Source of the DNA: Chondrilla cf. caribensis
Taxonomy: Eukaryota > Porifera > Demospongiae > Chondrillida > Chondrillidae
Direction: 5' to 3'
Assembly (NCBI GenBank): GCA_964020155.1
Contig: OZ026551.1
Location: 1,449,018 to 1,484,017 of the forward strand
Length of the DNA: 35,000 nt
Part shown: piece after piece, positions 10,460 to 20,725 of the stretch
Layout of the letters: every line of letters starts with the position of its first letter
Numbering within the stretch: position 1 is the first letter of the stretch
The notes under the pieces: model-generated
What the model saw: the letters and a program-made list of their open reading frames with translations, nothing else
Told to the model about the DNA's origin: nothing
Database searches by the model: none
Position numbers and translations under genes: made by a program

Positions 10460-10745
10460 AATTTGTAGTTCACTTTCCAATCCTCCGTCAATAGGTTACT
10501 TGTTCAACGTCGCCGCATATCTATGGTCGCTGCAACGGAATGTTGTGAGTGACCACAAAGGGCTCCTAACACTAGAAGATGTGCCACAACTCAAGCTACC
10601 CCTATGACCCTAAAATGATGATCAGGAAGCTCTTTGGACCATATGGACAGATTGATGCGATAGTGAAAGTCAACTCACTCAGAGAAGTGTTACAGTAGAG
10701 TCTAGCTACACAAGAGAGGACTTACCACTCAACTTCAACTGAGTG
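10460..10745. repeat. Diverged second copy of the exon-1/intron-1 start region
   Basis: It resembles 9490-9780 in order: an AACGGAATGTTGTGAG block, a GATGATCAGGAA block, CAGATTGATGCGA, and finally a GTAAGTCCTCTC donor-like site on the minus strand near 10723. No signal-peptide frame remains upstream of that donor. The end of it also occurs in the gene B flank (18960-19035). Confidence 0.6.
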
Positions 10746-11785
10746 CAAATGAGCTATTATTATGAAGGCCTTAGGAGTCACATATTGATTTCATGCACCT
10801 AGTAGAACAAACACACAAAAACATGTTATTCATGGATTATTTGACACCCATCTAGTTCACATTCATGTGGTAGCTGCTGACAGTTCACCAACACTACCTA
10901 GTTTCATTCCAGTGGAAGAATTCTACAATGAATAGGCCTGGGTGTTATTTGAAGAACTAACACAACAAAGGATTCCCTGAGTTCAAGTACTTATTGGATA
11001 AGCAATTAGTGAAAAATTAGGTCATGTTAAAACCTGCTAACTGGCAGAGTTGCACACTAGTATGGTTGGAAGCCTGTACACATGGTAAAATGTTGATACA
11101 CACTAATGTGATGCTAGATAGCCTGCTGAGAACACACTCAGTTCTTCAGTTCTTCATATCTCCACACACTATACAGTGTACAACCATCCTCCTAATGGAT
11201 TGTCATGACCTTGATGACTACTAGATGTAACCATCAGTGGAAGTTGAATGTGATAACATGACCACCAGTGGGAACTCAATGTGAAGACCAAACGTGGTGG
11301 TACATTACAGAAAGACAGAACCATGTCTCTGGCCTTACAATAAATAAGACCATGAGATGCTTCAGAATTCTGAGATTTCTGAATTTAAAAGTTGTTCATA
11401 CAAACCAACTAAATCTCATACGTACATACATGTACGTCTATACAAAATACCTTCACAAACTCTGTTCCTGGGCTGATAAATTCTAAGGCGAAAGTCTGAG
11501 ATCTACACACAATCATGCATTCCCCACAGCTAGACATTACAACTGTCACACACCTAACTTGATGTCATGCCTGTACGTATATACATGTATGTGTATTTTT
11601 ATCACCAAACCAGGTTGTTTGTCATGGTCTCAACATCTATGCACACACACGGAATCAGATATATCTCTCTCTGCAGGTACATGTGTGATGTGTATTTTTT
11701 GAATGTTAAACTGCCCACAAATAACCCCCAACCTGTTGAATGTTAGAGTGGAACCTCGGCAACAGCTAATTATAACTAATTAATT
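10746..11785. other. Intergenic region A-B, no gene seen
   Basis: About 1 kb paralogous to 19035-20500. It contains the plus-oriented copy (about 10975-11165) of the segment found inverted in gene A intron 11. Short open frames, such as 11024-11224, are not preserved in the B-C copy and show no domain. Confidence 0.6.
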
Positions 11786-11794
11786 ATGAGTACT

Positions 11795-11900
11795 ACGCAA
11801 GAGTGTCTACTAACAGAAAGTGTGTACTACCCAGGAGTGTGTACTAACCAGGAGTGTGTACTAACCCGGAGTGTGTACAAACCAGGAGAGTTGTCTAACC
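11795..11900. repeat. Minisatellite, about 19-bp unit, about 5 copies
   Basis: Tandem units of the form GTGTGTACTAACCAGGA. The paralogous tract at 20500-20725 holds about twice as many copies, so it has expanded or contracted since the duplication. Confidence 0.85.
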
Positions 11901-12147
11901 TTGAAGGGCACTTACTGAGTAGTCTTGTGTGGCCAGATCCTCACTCTAGCTCCTCCCTTTTCATGATGGCTGCCACCTCTCTTGACAGGGTCTGGCTATG
12001 CAAGACCACTTATTAATCACACTGCATAACATGTAAATGCATATACATGTATACAATTATGGGATGTCATAAACAGCAATTGAGCGAACGTTACTACAAA
12101 CATTGTGTGATCGAATGTTACTTGAACAAGTGAGCATGCCTGTATAT

Positions 12148-12148
<1 letters not shown>

Positions 12149-12230
<82 letters not shown>
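12149..12230. repeat. (CA)n microsatellite
   Basis: About 41 CA units with one TC interruption. A degenerate counterpart lies at about 21055-21185 in the next unit. Confidence 0.97.
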
Positions 12231-12232
<2 letters not shown>

Positions 12233-12239
12233 ACAGACA

Positions 12240-12841
12240 GACATGATATACACACGTACATACACACCATACGCACACAAACAAACATACACGCACACAT
12301 GCATGTTGTGTAACTTAGATGGTTGCAATCGGTTGTTCTTTTGACGCAGACGACAAATTGAAGTATTTGTCCAGTAAACGAGGACATAAACTCGAACGAG
12401 TCTTAGATACTCATACTTAACAAAATTGCAGTCTATCCTTCAACTATTTATATGTATATAGCAGAGTTCCAAGGAAGAAATGACGAAAATTTCAAAAGTC
12501 AATTGCAAATTATAGTCAAATTCGGGACAAATGGCAGCCATTTTCGACCATTTGTATGTAAGTAGAGTCACGTGCACGTGAGAGTACAAATTATGCATTT
12601 TCCCTTATATATATATATATATATAATATATATGCTTTAATAAATCCAGCTATCCCATGTAGACATTAAAATAACAATTATAATAAGCTGCTGACCATTG
12701 GTGAATATAATTAGGCAAAGTTCAATAAATCTTGTCCAAACAGCTGCACTGTATAATGATTAATATTTAACATAAAAATGTTATCTAACTACTACTTGTA
12801 TCCTTGTTTAGCCTATGAATGCATTTTTCCCAATTAGGTTT
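12240..12841. other. 3' flank of gene B, no gene seen
   Basis: Non-coding sequence downstream of the B stop codon, probably including its 3' UTR. It aligns with the 3' flank of gene C (about 21200-21718), for example the shared GCAATCGGTTGTTCTTTT. An (AT)n tract lies at 12606-12632. A clear polyadenylation signal was not identified. Confidence 0.6.
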
Positions 12842-12980
12842 TTAATTCCCCTTTGTATCGCTGCTTTCAATGTCTTCATAGTGTCTTTCAGCACTTTTTC
12901 CCTCTCTGTCAGTGGTCTCGTAAGCTGGACATTCTGTCATTTGCATATTGGTGGGCACAGTGTAATCTCCTTCGATGTTT
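12842..12980 (-). pseudogene. Gene B exon 5: cytoplasmic tail
   Basis: 139 bp, acceptor ttccag, stop TAA at 12844-12842. It encodes 45 residues after the split Lys, with tyrosine motifs DYTVPTN (Y-x-x-P), PAYETT and HYEDI. It is the full-length reference for the shortened gene C tail. Confidence 0.85.
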
Positions 12981-13184
12981 CTGGAATGATTTTTATTGTT
13001 GAACAAAGAGAAGAGGATAAACATACAAAAATACAGTTCCAAACTCTAAAAGAGTGATTTATCTATAGCCAAAAGAATGAAATGGATAAAAAATAAATAT
13101 ATACTGAGAACTGATAACTCTTTCCCACACAAGCACAAGAGTACATATTATGTACTATGTAGACACACAGTACATGCACACACA

Positions 13185-13217
13185 TGCACACACGCACGCA
13201 CACACACACACACACAC
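13185..13217. repeat. (CA)n tract abutting the gene B splice donor
   Basis: The CA run (GT on the gene strand) begins at the first intron base of the TM exon, so the donor site is part of the microsatellite. Confidence 0.85.
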
Positions 13218-13380
13218 TTTTTCTGAGACATTTTCGATATCTTACACACTCCACAGATAATTCCCTCTACCAATAGCAAGGCTACTACACCAGAAAACAG
13301 TCCAGCAATGAACAGTCCAGCTGATAAGCCAGCACAGGAGGCATCTGAATCAGCTAACCCATTGGTCTTAATGTCTCTAA
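13218..13380 (-). pseudogene. Gene B exon 4: TM helix
   Basis: Acceptor tttccag before 13380; phase 1 in, phase 2 out. The TM region shows GLSAGLFIAGLFSG, then LLLVEGIICGVCK with an acidic residue inside the hydrophobic stretch. The donor here is GTGTGT, the first bases of a (GT)n tract, instead of GTGAGT as in A and C. Confidence 0.85.
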
Positions 13381-14132
13381 CTGGAAAGATAAAGAAAGCA
13401 TATAACTGAGAATATATAATAAATATATTTAGGCTATTAGAAAAATCTATTTATATACATAATAACACAGTAATAGATAGCCGTTATCTATTAAACTATA
13501 CAAATAATATGTCTCAAGTTGCAAGATGGAGTTTTGTCTATTATACATTATATATATGTAAACATCTTTGTATGCATGCATACGTTCATATTAATAATAA
13601 TATTATGTATGTGTATATATATCCTTATATATAGTGCAGGACATTATATTAAATATTTATACCTACAATGCTTCATGATATGTAGTTGCCGTCAGTGTAT
13701 GGTGACTTATTTTGATTATCACTTTTTTGCCTGTGTGGTGCAACTTGACATAATGCCACACAGTATGCCCACCTTCCTCTGAAGTGGTGAACCCATGCAG
13801 CATCATCTTCTCGTGCATTATAGGTTATAATTTAAATTCACTGTAGTGGTTATGTCAAGTAAATTCAAACAATTTTCTACAATGTCATGTATATAATATT
13901 TATTGGAACTACCATAGCTGATAGGAATATAGTTTATCATACTATCCTCTAAAATGATTAAATTGTTTCAAATTGTAATTGTCTATGATGGTGCAGAATC
14001 TTTCTATTCCTGTAAATGCCACCCATTGTGTTCTATGGTGGATAAAACGGTTTGGCAGATTGACTGGGGCAGATTGACAGATATTCACTGTACGTGCCAG
14101 GTGTATCAAGTAGTTACCCCGAGAGCGCCTAC
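13381..14132 (-). other. Gene B intron 3, exon-loss region
   Basis: 752 bp. The part at 13790-13990 matches the A sequence just 3' of its hinge-FN3 exon (about 6840-7010). The rest is AT-rich and no FN3 remnant was seen. The eight exons (4 to 11) that occupy this interval in A are missing. Confidence 0.7.
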
Positions 14133-14489
14133 CTTGGTAAGTTCTCTCTTGTCTTCTATCACTGTATGGTCCGCGTCCACCTGATGACACAGCTCTCACC
14201 CAGATGTAGTAGGTGGTTCCTATACTAAGTGAACCCAGTGTGGTAGATGCACCAATGATTCCACTAGTATCACAGTTAGCACCAGATGGTGGATCAGACT
14301 GTGTTCCACTAGTTGTACTGTAACATACAGTGTAGGTGATACCACTTCCACTGACTGCACTCCATGACACACTCAAAGCTGGAGATGAACCTTGTACAGT
14401 TCTAGTAACAGTGACACCTTGGACTAAGGGGGGTGGCATTGGAGTAGGTAGTGGAGTAGGTGTTAACGTTGGAGTAGGTGTTGGAGTAG
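14133..14489 (-). pseudogene. Gene B exon 3: TP-rich hinge plus FN3
   Basis: 119 codons, phase 1-1. Acceptor atgcag and donor GTAGGC, weaker than GTGAGC in A and GTGAGT in C. The hinge is longer than in A (TPTPTPTLTPTPLPTPMPP). The FN3 core keeps LSVSWSAVSGSGITY and the two cysteines. Confidence 0.88.
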
Positions 14490-14741
14490 CTGCATACATA
14501 TAATGACAAAGATATACATAGGGTTTCTCATTATACAACAAATACATATCTTATATGGCATATACTATCCATCATTATGACAAAGATTAGCTGGCTTCAA
14601 CAAAAGTTACAATACCAAAGAATGTACAATATGTGTACAGATGTCCGCATTTCATTCATTATGTGATAGGCCACATGCATGAGAAATCTCTTTTGTTCTT
14701 CACATTCAAACCTCCCCCCTCACTGTACAGTAGTTCAACCC

Positions 14742-14755
14742 AGTAAACAGGAAAT
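14742..14755. repeat. LINE target-site duplication, 5' copy
   Basis: AGTAAACAGGAAAT, repeated at 16128-16141 after the poly(A) tract and present once at 7757-7770 in gene A. Confidence 0.95.
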
Positions 14756-16094
14756 AAATGGTATTAGTGATTTGATGCAGCCCCTAGAGGACTGCATCAG
14801 GAACAAACTCATTCCTGCCATCACAGGACGTCCCTCAATCTCTGACCTCGAAAGGGATTTACTATCACTGCCTGCAAGATTGGGAGGAATGGACATCAGA
14901 TACCCCATTGAGTCAGATTGCTCCTTCTCTGCTTCTGTCAAGATTACCTCCTCCCTTGCTGATAAGATAATTAAGCAAGATGCAAACTCCCCTCTCAGTA
15001 CGGAAGACATAATTCGTTGCAAATCTGAAGTGAAGTGCCTGAAGTCTGCCGAAAATGAGAGAAAACTACAAGAAATCCGACAACACCTTTCAACAAACCA
15101 AACAAGGCTTCTTGATTGTGCTTTGGAGAAAGGAGCTTCAAGTTGGGTAACTGCTATCCCTCTTGATGATCATGGTTTCATGCTACACAAGGGTGACTTC
15201 AGAGATGCCATTTGCCTACGTTATGGATGGAGTATTCAGAACCTTCCAGCAATATGTGGTTGCGGCCAGTCTCTGACCGTGGATCATGCCTTTGTCTGTC
15301 ACAAGGGAGGTTACCCTTCTTTACGACACAACGAGATAAGAGACCTAACTGCTGCTCTGCTCCACGAGGTGTGTCCCAACACTAGGATTGAACCTGGCTT
15401 GCAACCACTCCATGATGAGAAGCTCGACCATGCTACAGCTATCCGAGATGACGAAGCAAGACTCGACATTAAGGCCACAGGTTTCTGGCGGAGGGATCAG
15501 GATGCATTTTTTGACGTTAGGGTTTTCCACCCAAACGCATCATCCTACCGCCAAAAACCCCTTGCGAGTCTGTATCGTATGCATGAGAACGAAAAGAAGA
15601 GAAGCTATGCCCAGCGTGTGAGGGAAATCGAGAGAGCAGCTTTTACGCCACTTGTTCTGTCCACCACCGGGGGTATGGCCCATGAATGCAGCACTTTTTA
15701 CAAACGCCTCTGTGCAATGATTGCTGAGAAGAGGAGTCTGCCTTACCACCATGTAATCTCCTGGCTGAGATGTAGAATCTCTTTTGCTCTCCTACGTCAG
15801 GGAATTATGGGCCTCCGTGGTTCAAGATCCTCCAAGACCAGGATTATGATCCCGGATGACATCTCCAGTGCCGCTTCCCAAATTTAACTCCACCCAGTAA
15901 CTGCTACGAGTGTTTGTCTTTTAGAGTGCTATTTGTCTTAGTCGTGTGTTTTATCATGTAATCTTTGTTATTTACTCTGATGGCCTCACATGGCATACAT
16001 ATTAACTTTCATGCAATATTACTGTATTAGCCATCTTTATAATTAGTCTGTGTTGAATATGATGTAAGTGCTTGTTATTTTAAGTTGTAATGAG

Positions 16095-16127
<33 letters not shown>
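14756..16127 (+). mobile_element. 5'-truncated non-LTR retrotransposon (LINE) insertion
   Basis: Bounded by a 14-bp target-site duplication and ending in about 30 A residues (16099-16128). It carries only the 3' end of an ORF followed by a 210-bp 3' UTR, the typical product of incomplete target-primed reverse transcription. It sits antisense in gene B intron 2. The empty site survives in genes A and C, which gives exact borders and dates the insertion after the gene duplication. Confidence 0.93.
14757..15887 (+). pseudogene. LINE ORF2 C-terminal fragment
   Basis: 377 codons including the stop, open throughout. It starts past the RT catalytic core: LPARLGGMDIRYP is typical of the region just after the RT thumb. 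Then come a Cys/His cluster (CGCGQSLTVDHAFVCHKGG, C-x-C-x7-H-x4-C), RHNEIRDLTAALLHEVC, and ARLDIKATGFW followed by FFDVRVFHP. The last is compatible with a restriction-like endonuclease core as in R2/NeSL-type elements, but the clade call is tentative. The frame runs 26 codons upstream into host flank (from 14679), which is chance and not element sequence. Confidence 0.8.
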
Positions 16128-16133
<6 letters not shown>

Positions 16134-16141
16134 CAGGAAAT
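16128..16141. repeat. LINE target-site duplication, 3' copy
   Basis: AGTAAACAGGAAAT following the poly(A) tract; its first A is shared with the tract. Confidence 0.95.
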
Positions 16142-16596
16142 CTCAAGTTTGACTACATACACGAAGGATTACTGATTTGCAAAAAAATGTGCAATTGTGC
16201 ACTGTATACACACTGTAGCGATTTAACCAAATGAGTTTGCGTACATTATGAGTTGACAATAATCATGGAATATAATTAAAAAGCTTTTGTCAGTGATATG
16301 TAAACAATGTATTAATAAATTATAGATATTGGTTATTGGTAAACTTCAAATCACAGACCAATACACTATTGCTAAAAGACGGATTCAATTTAGTAGACAC
16401 TGCAAGCCATCAATGAGACAACGTATTGTTTAACCAGTTTCTCTGAATGTTGTAAAATGTAGGGACTTAATTGGTCACCCCCATTTAACTAGCGCACATT
16501 TATGTACATTTGCTGTTTGGAGGATTTCAAGGGATTTGTATTGTATTATTTGTATACATAATATGCATCAAAGCAATCATGAAAATATGTACTCAC
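16142..16596 (-). other. Gene B intron 2, remainder
   Basis: 455 bp of non-coding sequence, colinear with gene A 7771-8075 and gene C 31445-31852. No gene seen. Confidence 0.6.
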
Positions 16597-16926
16597 TTAA
16601 ATAGATTGTCTTTGTAGTAAAGGCAGAGGATTGTCCGACTGATGTATATTTACACTGATATTCTCCAATATCATTTGTTCGAAAAGGCTCAAAATGTAAA
16701 GCCAGTGAGCCAGATGCAGACCTTTTGGCATAACCATGGTTAGGAACAGGTGACGGATCCTTCGTTATAGAAGTAGCCCTATCCCCATTGATCATGTACC
16801 AGTCCCTATGGATACTAGGAGTGTAGCAGTAAACCTTGTAGGTACTGGATGGGGTTATGGTAATGGTGGACCCATCTAGGTTGGAGTTTGTAGCATCCTC
16901 CAACCTTGGCTAAGAGTGTACAGAGG
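16597..16926 (-). pseudogene. Gene B exon 2: Ig domain with nonsense codon
   Basis: 330 bp, acceptor cttcag, donor GTGAGT. TAG at 16912-16910 replaces the conserved CAG (Gln). After the stop the Ig frame is intact: VYCYTP, RDWYMI, NDIGEYQC. The only in-frame ATG after the stop (16903) would give a product without a signal peptide. Confidence 0.9.
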
Positions 16927-18636
16927 CTGAAGAAATTGAATAAATTGAAAGATAAATTAACATCTCATGCCATAAATTTAAAACAACGTATCAATCCTCA
17001 ATATTGGGAGTAATGGTATATGCATGTTTTATACAGTGTCAAATTGCTGGTGTAGGATCAAAGTGTCAACGCTTTCTATACGCTACGTATAGACAGTGTT
17101 AACCACCAAGTCGAAAAGGAGTTGAAGCCAGTTCACTATACGCCACATGACATAGGAGTCTAAATAGAAGGTATATCTGAATAGCAGAGGGTGCGACTAC
17201 ACTAAGTGTGCACAAATTGCCTACCATGACTATAGATACGATATTAGCCTATAGATCCTACATGATGTACGGCTTGAATCAATTCAACAGTGTAAACGAT
17301 GCAGCTACCCACTCTCTCCTACCAGCTATTGGTACATAATAATGGGATAAACCATAGGTATCTATGGTCTATGGATAAAGGAACCAGAGACATATATAAT
17401 AATAATCAGAACTTGTCCTGGAGAAATTCGGATTACCATATGTGGCTGCTGCATAACTAACGGATTTATGTTGTCTCGTGACAATTATTCAGTCTAGTAT
17501 CATTAGAAGCACGGGCTTGCACGGTTGTCATTCAATATCCATGTTGTTATTGATTTATTAAGCAATGGTAATTATTAGAAGCAGCAACTTTCACAGCATG
17601 CAGTCCGAGAGCGCAGCTGAAATCAGTTATCTGGCGGGAAATTACTGCTTACTACACCTCAACCTGTAGAACATATACGATGTACGGCTTGAATCAATTC
17701 AACAGTGTAAACAACGTAGCTACCCCTCTTATTCGTACCAGCTACCGGTACATAATAATGGGATAGACCATAGGTATCTAGGGTCTATGGAGAAAGGAAC
17801 CAGAGACATAATAATAATCGGAACTTGTCCTGGAGAAATTCTAATTACCATACATGGCTGCTGCATAACTAACAGGTTTATGTCGTCTCGTGATGATTAT
17901 TCAGTCTAGTATCATTAGAAGCACGGGCTTGCTCGGTTGTCATTCAATATCCATGTTGTTATTGATTTATTAAGCAATGGTAATTATTAGAAGCAGCAAC
18001 TTTCACAGCATGCAGTCCGAGAGCGCAGCTGAAATCAGTTATCTGGCGGGAAATTACTGCTTACTACACCTCAATGACTATACGTGTGGCGTGGGTCACT
18101 ATGCGACTCTGCTACACATATCGCCAATGCACGTAAGTGTCAACCTTGGCCGAGAGCGTATAGAGGCTGAAGAAATGAAATAATCGCAAAAAAAAACGAC
18201 AAAATGTCAAACTTGGCGCCTAAAACGGAATGGAAAACAAAACGTACTGTTTGATAGCTAGAACTAGTCACAATATGCAACATCTTCAGTTTAAGCTTAA
18301 CAACATCGAGGGTGATCGATTTCTTCCGATTACAGAAGATTCCTTAAAATTTAGTACTTACTACTGGTGCTAATAACCCGGAAGGGAATGATTCGTTGAC
18401 TTTGCAGGTAACTTTCCGAACCTCGTGCACCGTTAATAGATCCCCTATTCACTGTCGTTGAAATGGATTGTGAGAGACCACGAAAACGCTCCCAAATTGT
18501 GTTACCTAATATGTAATATGACCTTAAAATGATGATCAGGAAACATTTTAGACCATGTGAACAGATTGATGCGACAATGAAAGTACCACCCAAGACCGTA
18601 TTACAGTAGACTCTCGGCGAGAGATCGAGGACTTAC
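16927..18636 (-). other. Gene B intron 1
   Basis: 1710 bp, colinear with gene A intron 1 apart from an internal tandem duplication (17266-18080). A decoy copy of the Ig exon start lies at about 18141-18184. No gene seen. Confidence 0.7.
17266..18080. repeat. Tandem duplication of about 415 bp in gene B intron 1
   Basis: Bases 17266-17662 and 17681-18075 are near-identical copies offset by 415 bp, both running from GTACGGCTTGAATC to the TACACCTCAA block. Genes A and C have one copy (about 8755-9165 and 32488-32900). Confidence 0.9.
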
Positions 18637-18691
18637 CCGTCAAAACAAGTACAAAAAGTGTCATCGAGAAAAACGTACTCTTCTGCCTCAT
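18637..18691 (-). pseudogene. Gene B exon 1: signal peptide
   Basis: ATG at 18691-18689, donor GTAAGT at 18631-18636. It encodes MRQKSTFFSMTLFVLVLT, one residue different from gene A. Confidence 0.88.
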
Positions 18692-19395
18692 TCTGGTGTC
18701 CAAGAACTCTCTTCTAAAAATTATCTGGTGTCTATTATTCGTTCTTTTGAAGGTCTATGGTGTTGCCGCGCGGTTTGTACCAAAAATTGGAGCGGGAACA
18801 ACCTGTCTACTGTATATATACATAGGGATCACGTGTGTCTTTTAAGATTTAAAGGGTAACTGGGTAAAGTTAATTTGTCACTTGACACCGGAGCATTCAT
18901 GGGTGTCAATCGAGTTCCAAAGTTTCTAATAGCAAATAGCGGCATTCCTCTGTGGTCAAATCACTCAGGGAAGTGTTACAGTAAAGTCTTGCTCTGCAAG
19001 AGAGGACTTACCACTCAACTTCAACTGAGTGCAAATGAGCTACATCTCACGAAGGTCTTAGGAGTCACACATTTATGGACCATGTGGAACAAACACACAA
19101 AACATGTTATTCATGGATGATTTGACAACCTTCTAGTTCCCATATGCATCATGTGGTAGCTGTTGACAATTCACCAATGCTGCCTAGTTCATCCCAGTGG
19201 AAGAATTCTACAATGAATAGGGTGTTCTTGGTATTTGAAGATCTCACACAAGGATTCCCTGACCGCAAGGATCATAACGTAGACCATTGCAAGTAAGTTT
19301 AGAAGGAAGATGTGTCCTTAGTGACAAGATTGGGTGTATGGGTCAAGTAATGTACATAAGTACACCTTACATGTATAAAGAAGCATGCACATGTG
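18692..19395. other. Gene B 5' flank, no gene seen
   Basis: Paralogous to 9829-10140 and 10680-10960. It includes the putative promoter (TATATATA near 18812; GGAGCGGGAAC near 18789). No open frame of interest. Confidence 0.55.

Positions 19396-19398
<3 letters not shown>

Positions 19399-19476
<78 letters not shown>
19399..19476. repeat. (CA)n microsatellite
   Basis: About 38 uninterrupted CA units. Confidence 0.97.
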
Positions 19477-19477
<1 letters not shown>

Positions 19478-20499
19478 ACTATCAACTGCACATCAACAAC
19501 TATTCCCTCCCTCCCTTGTTTTGGGTTCAAGTACTTATTGGATAATAGCAATTAGTGAAAATTAGGTCCTGTTAAAACCTGCTAACTGGCAGATTTGCAC
19601 ACTAGTATGGTTGGAAGCCTGTACACATGTTGAAATGTTGATACACACTAATGTAACACTAGGTAGCCTGCTGTGCATACAGTTCTTCAGTTCTTCATAT
19701 CTTCACACACTATACACTGTACAACCATCCTCCTAATGGATTGTCATGACCTTAGTGCATAATTTCATTACAATTATGGAACAGTGGAAGACCTTCAAAT
19801 GCAGTACTCCAACACAAAACAACAAACAGTCCTTACAATACAAACATATTACACATTTGAATAGGACAAACACAGATAAAATAAACTACTTAAATGTGAC
19901 CATCTGTGAGAATTGAATGTGATAACATGACCACCAGTGGGAATTCAATGTGATGACCAAATGTGGTGGTACAGTACAGAAAGACAGAACCATGTCTCTG
20001 ACCTTGCAGTAAATTAGACCACGAGATGCTTCAGAATTTCAAGATTTCTCAATTTGAAGATTGTTCATACGAACCAACTAAATCTCATACATACATCTAA
20101 ATAAACTTCACACAAATATACATGTACATATCTACAAAAAATAACGTCACAAACTCATTCCGGACCCGGGTTTGATAAATTTTAAGGTGAAAGTCTGAGA
20201 TCTACACACAATCATGCATTCCCCACAGCTAGACATTACAACTGGCACACACCTAACTTGATGTCATGTCTGTACATATTTAGATGAACGTTTATTTTTA
20301 TCACCAAATGAGGCCGTTTGTCATGATCTCAACTATTACGCACACACACACGAAATCATATACATCTCTCTCTGTTTGTACATGTGTGACAAGCATTTTT
20401 CACATGTTCAACTGTCCACAAATAACCCCACCCACCTGTTGAATGCTAGGATGGAACCTCAGCCTAAGGTAATTGCAACTAATTAATTATGATATTTAA
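19477..20499. other. Intergenic region B-C, no gene seen
   Basis: Paralogous to 10970-11790. It contains the plus-oriented copy (about 19497-19705) of the segment that is inverted in gene A intron 11. No coding signal. Confidence 0.6.
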
Positions 20500-20725
20500 G
20501 CAAGAGTGTCTACTAACAGGAAGAGTATACTAACCAGGAGTGTGTACTAACCAGGAGTGTGTGCTAACCAGGAGTGTGTGCTAACCAGGAGTGTGTACTA
20601 ACAGAGAGTTGTACCAACAGGAGTGTGTAATAACCAGGAGTGTGTACTAACTAAGAGGTGTAGCAACAGGAGTGTGTACTGAGCCAGGAGTGGACTAACC
20701 AGGAGTGTGTACTAACCTTGAAGGC
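20500..20725. repeat. Minisatellite, about 19-bp unit, about 11 copies
   Basis: Units of GTGTGTACTAACCAGGA and variants; expanded relative to the tract at 11795-11900. Confidence 0.88.

Larger units (their letters stand above)
12842..18691 (-). pseudogene. Gene B: truncated Ig-FN3 receptor pseudogene
   Basis: Middle paralogue of the array. Exons 5' to 3': 18691-18637 signal peptide, 16926-16597 Ig, 14489-14133 hinge-FN3, 13380-13218 TM, 12980-12842 tail with stop. Together they are 1044 bp (348 codons), and splice phases are kept. Compared with A it has lost all FN3 exons except the hinge-linked one. The codon CAG found in A and C just after the signal peptide is TAG here (16912-16910), so translation would stop at residue 24. 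Intron 2 carries the LINE fragment on the opposite strand. The open frames of the other exons suggest recent inactivation. Loss of function is inferred, since readthrough or an unseen first exon cannot be excluded. Confidence 0.85.

Noticed and set aside
11024..11224. Plus-strand open frame of 66 codons (KPANWQSC...)
   Set aside because: Part of it is shared with repeats at 448-655 and 19497-19705, but the frame is not kept and no domain is recognised.
12815..13057. Plus-strand 80-residue hydrophobic open frame
   Set aside because: It is the antisense of the gene B tail exon, whose acceptor, frame and paralogue in C are clear.
14679..14756. First 26 codons of the 402-residue plus-strand open frame as part of the LINE protein
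   Set aside because: They lie upstream of the target-site duplication and match host intron copies in A and C. The frame is open there only by chance.
15345..15752. Minus-strand open frames inside the LINE fragment
   Set aside because: Antisense shadows of the LINE ORF.
20500..20725. CRISPR-like array
   Set aside because: Units are contiguous with no unique spacers and the context is an animal genome, so it is a minisatellite.
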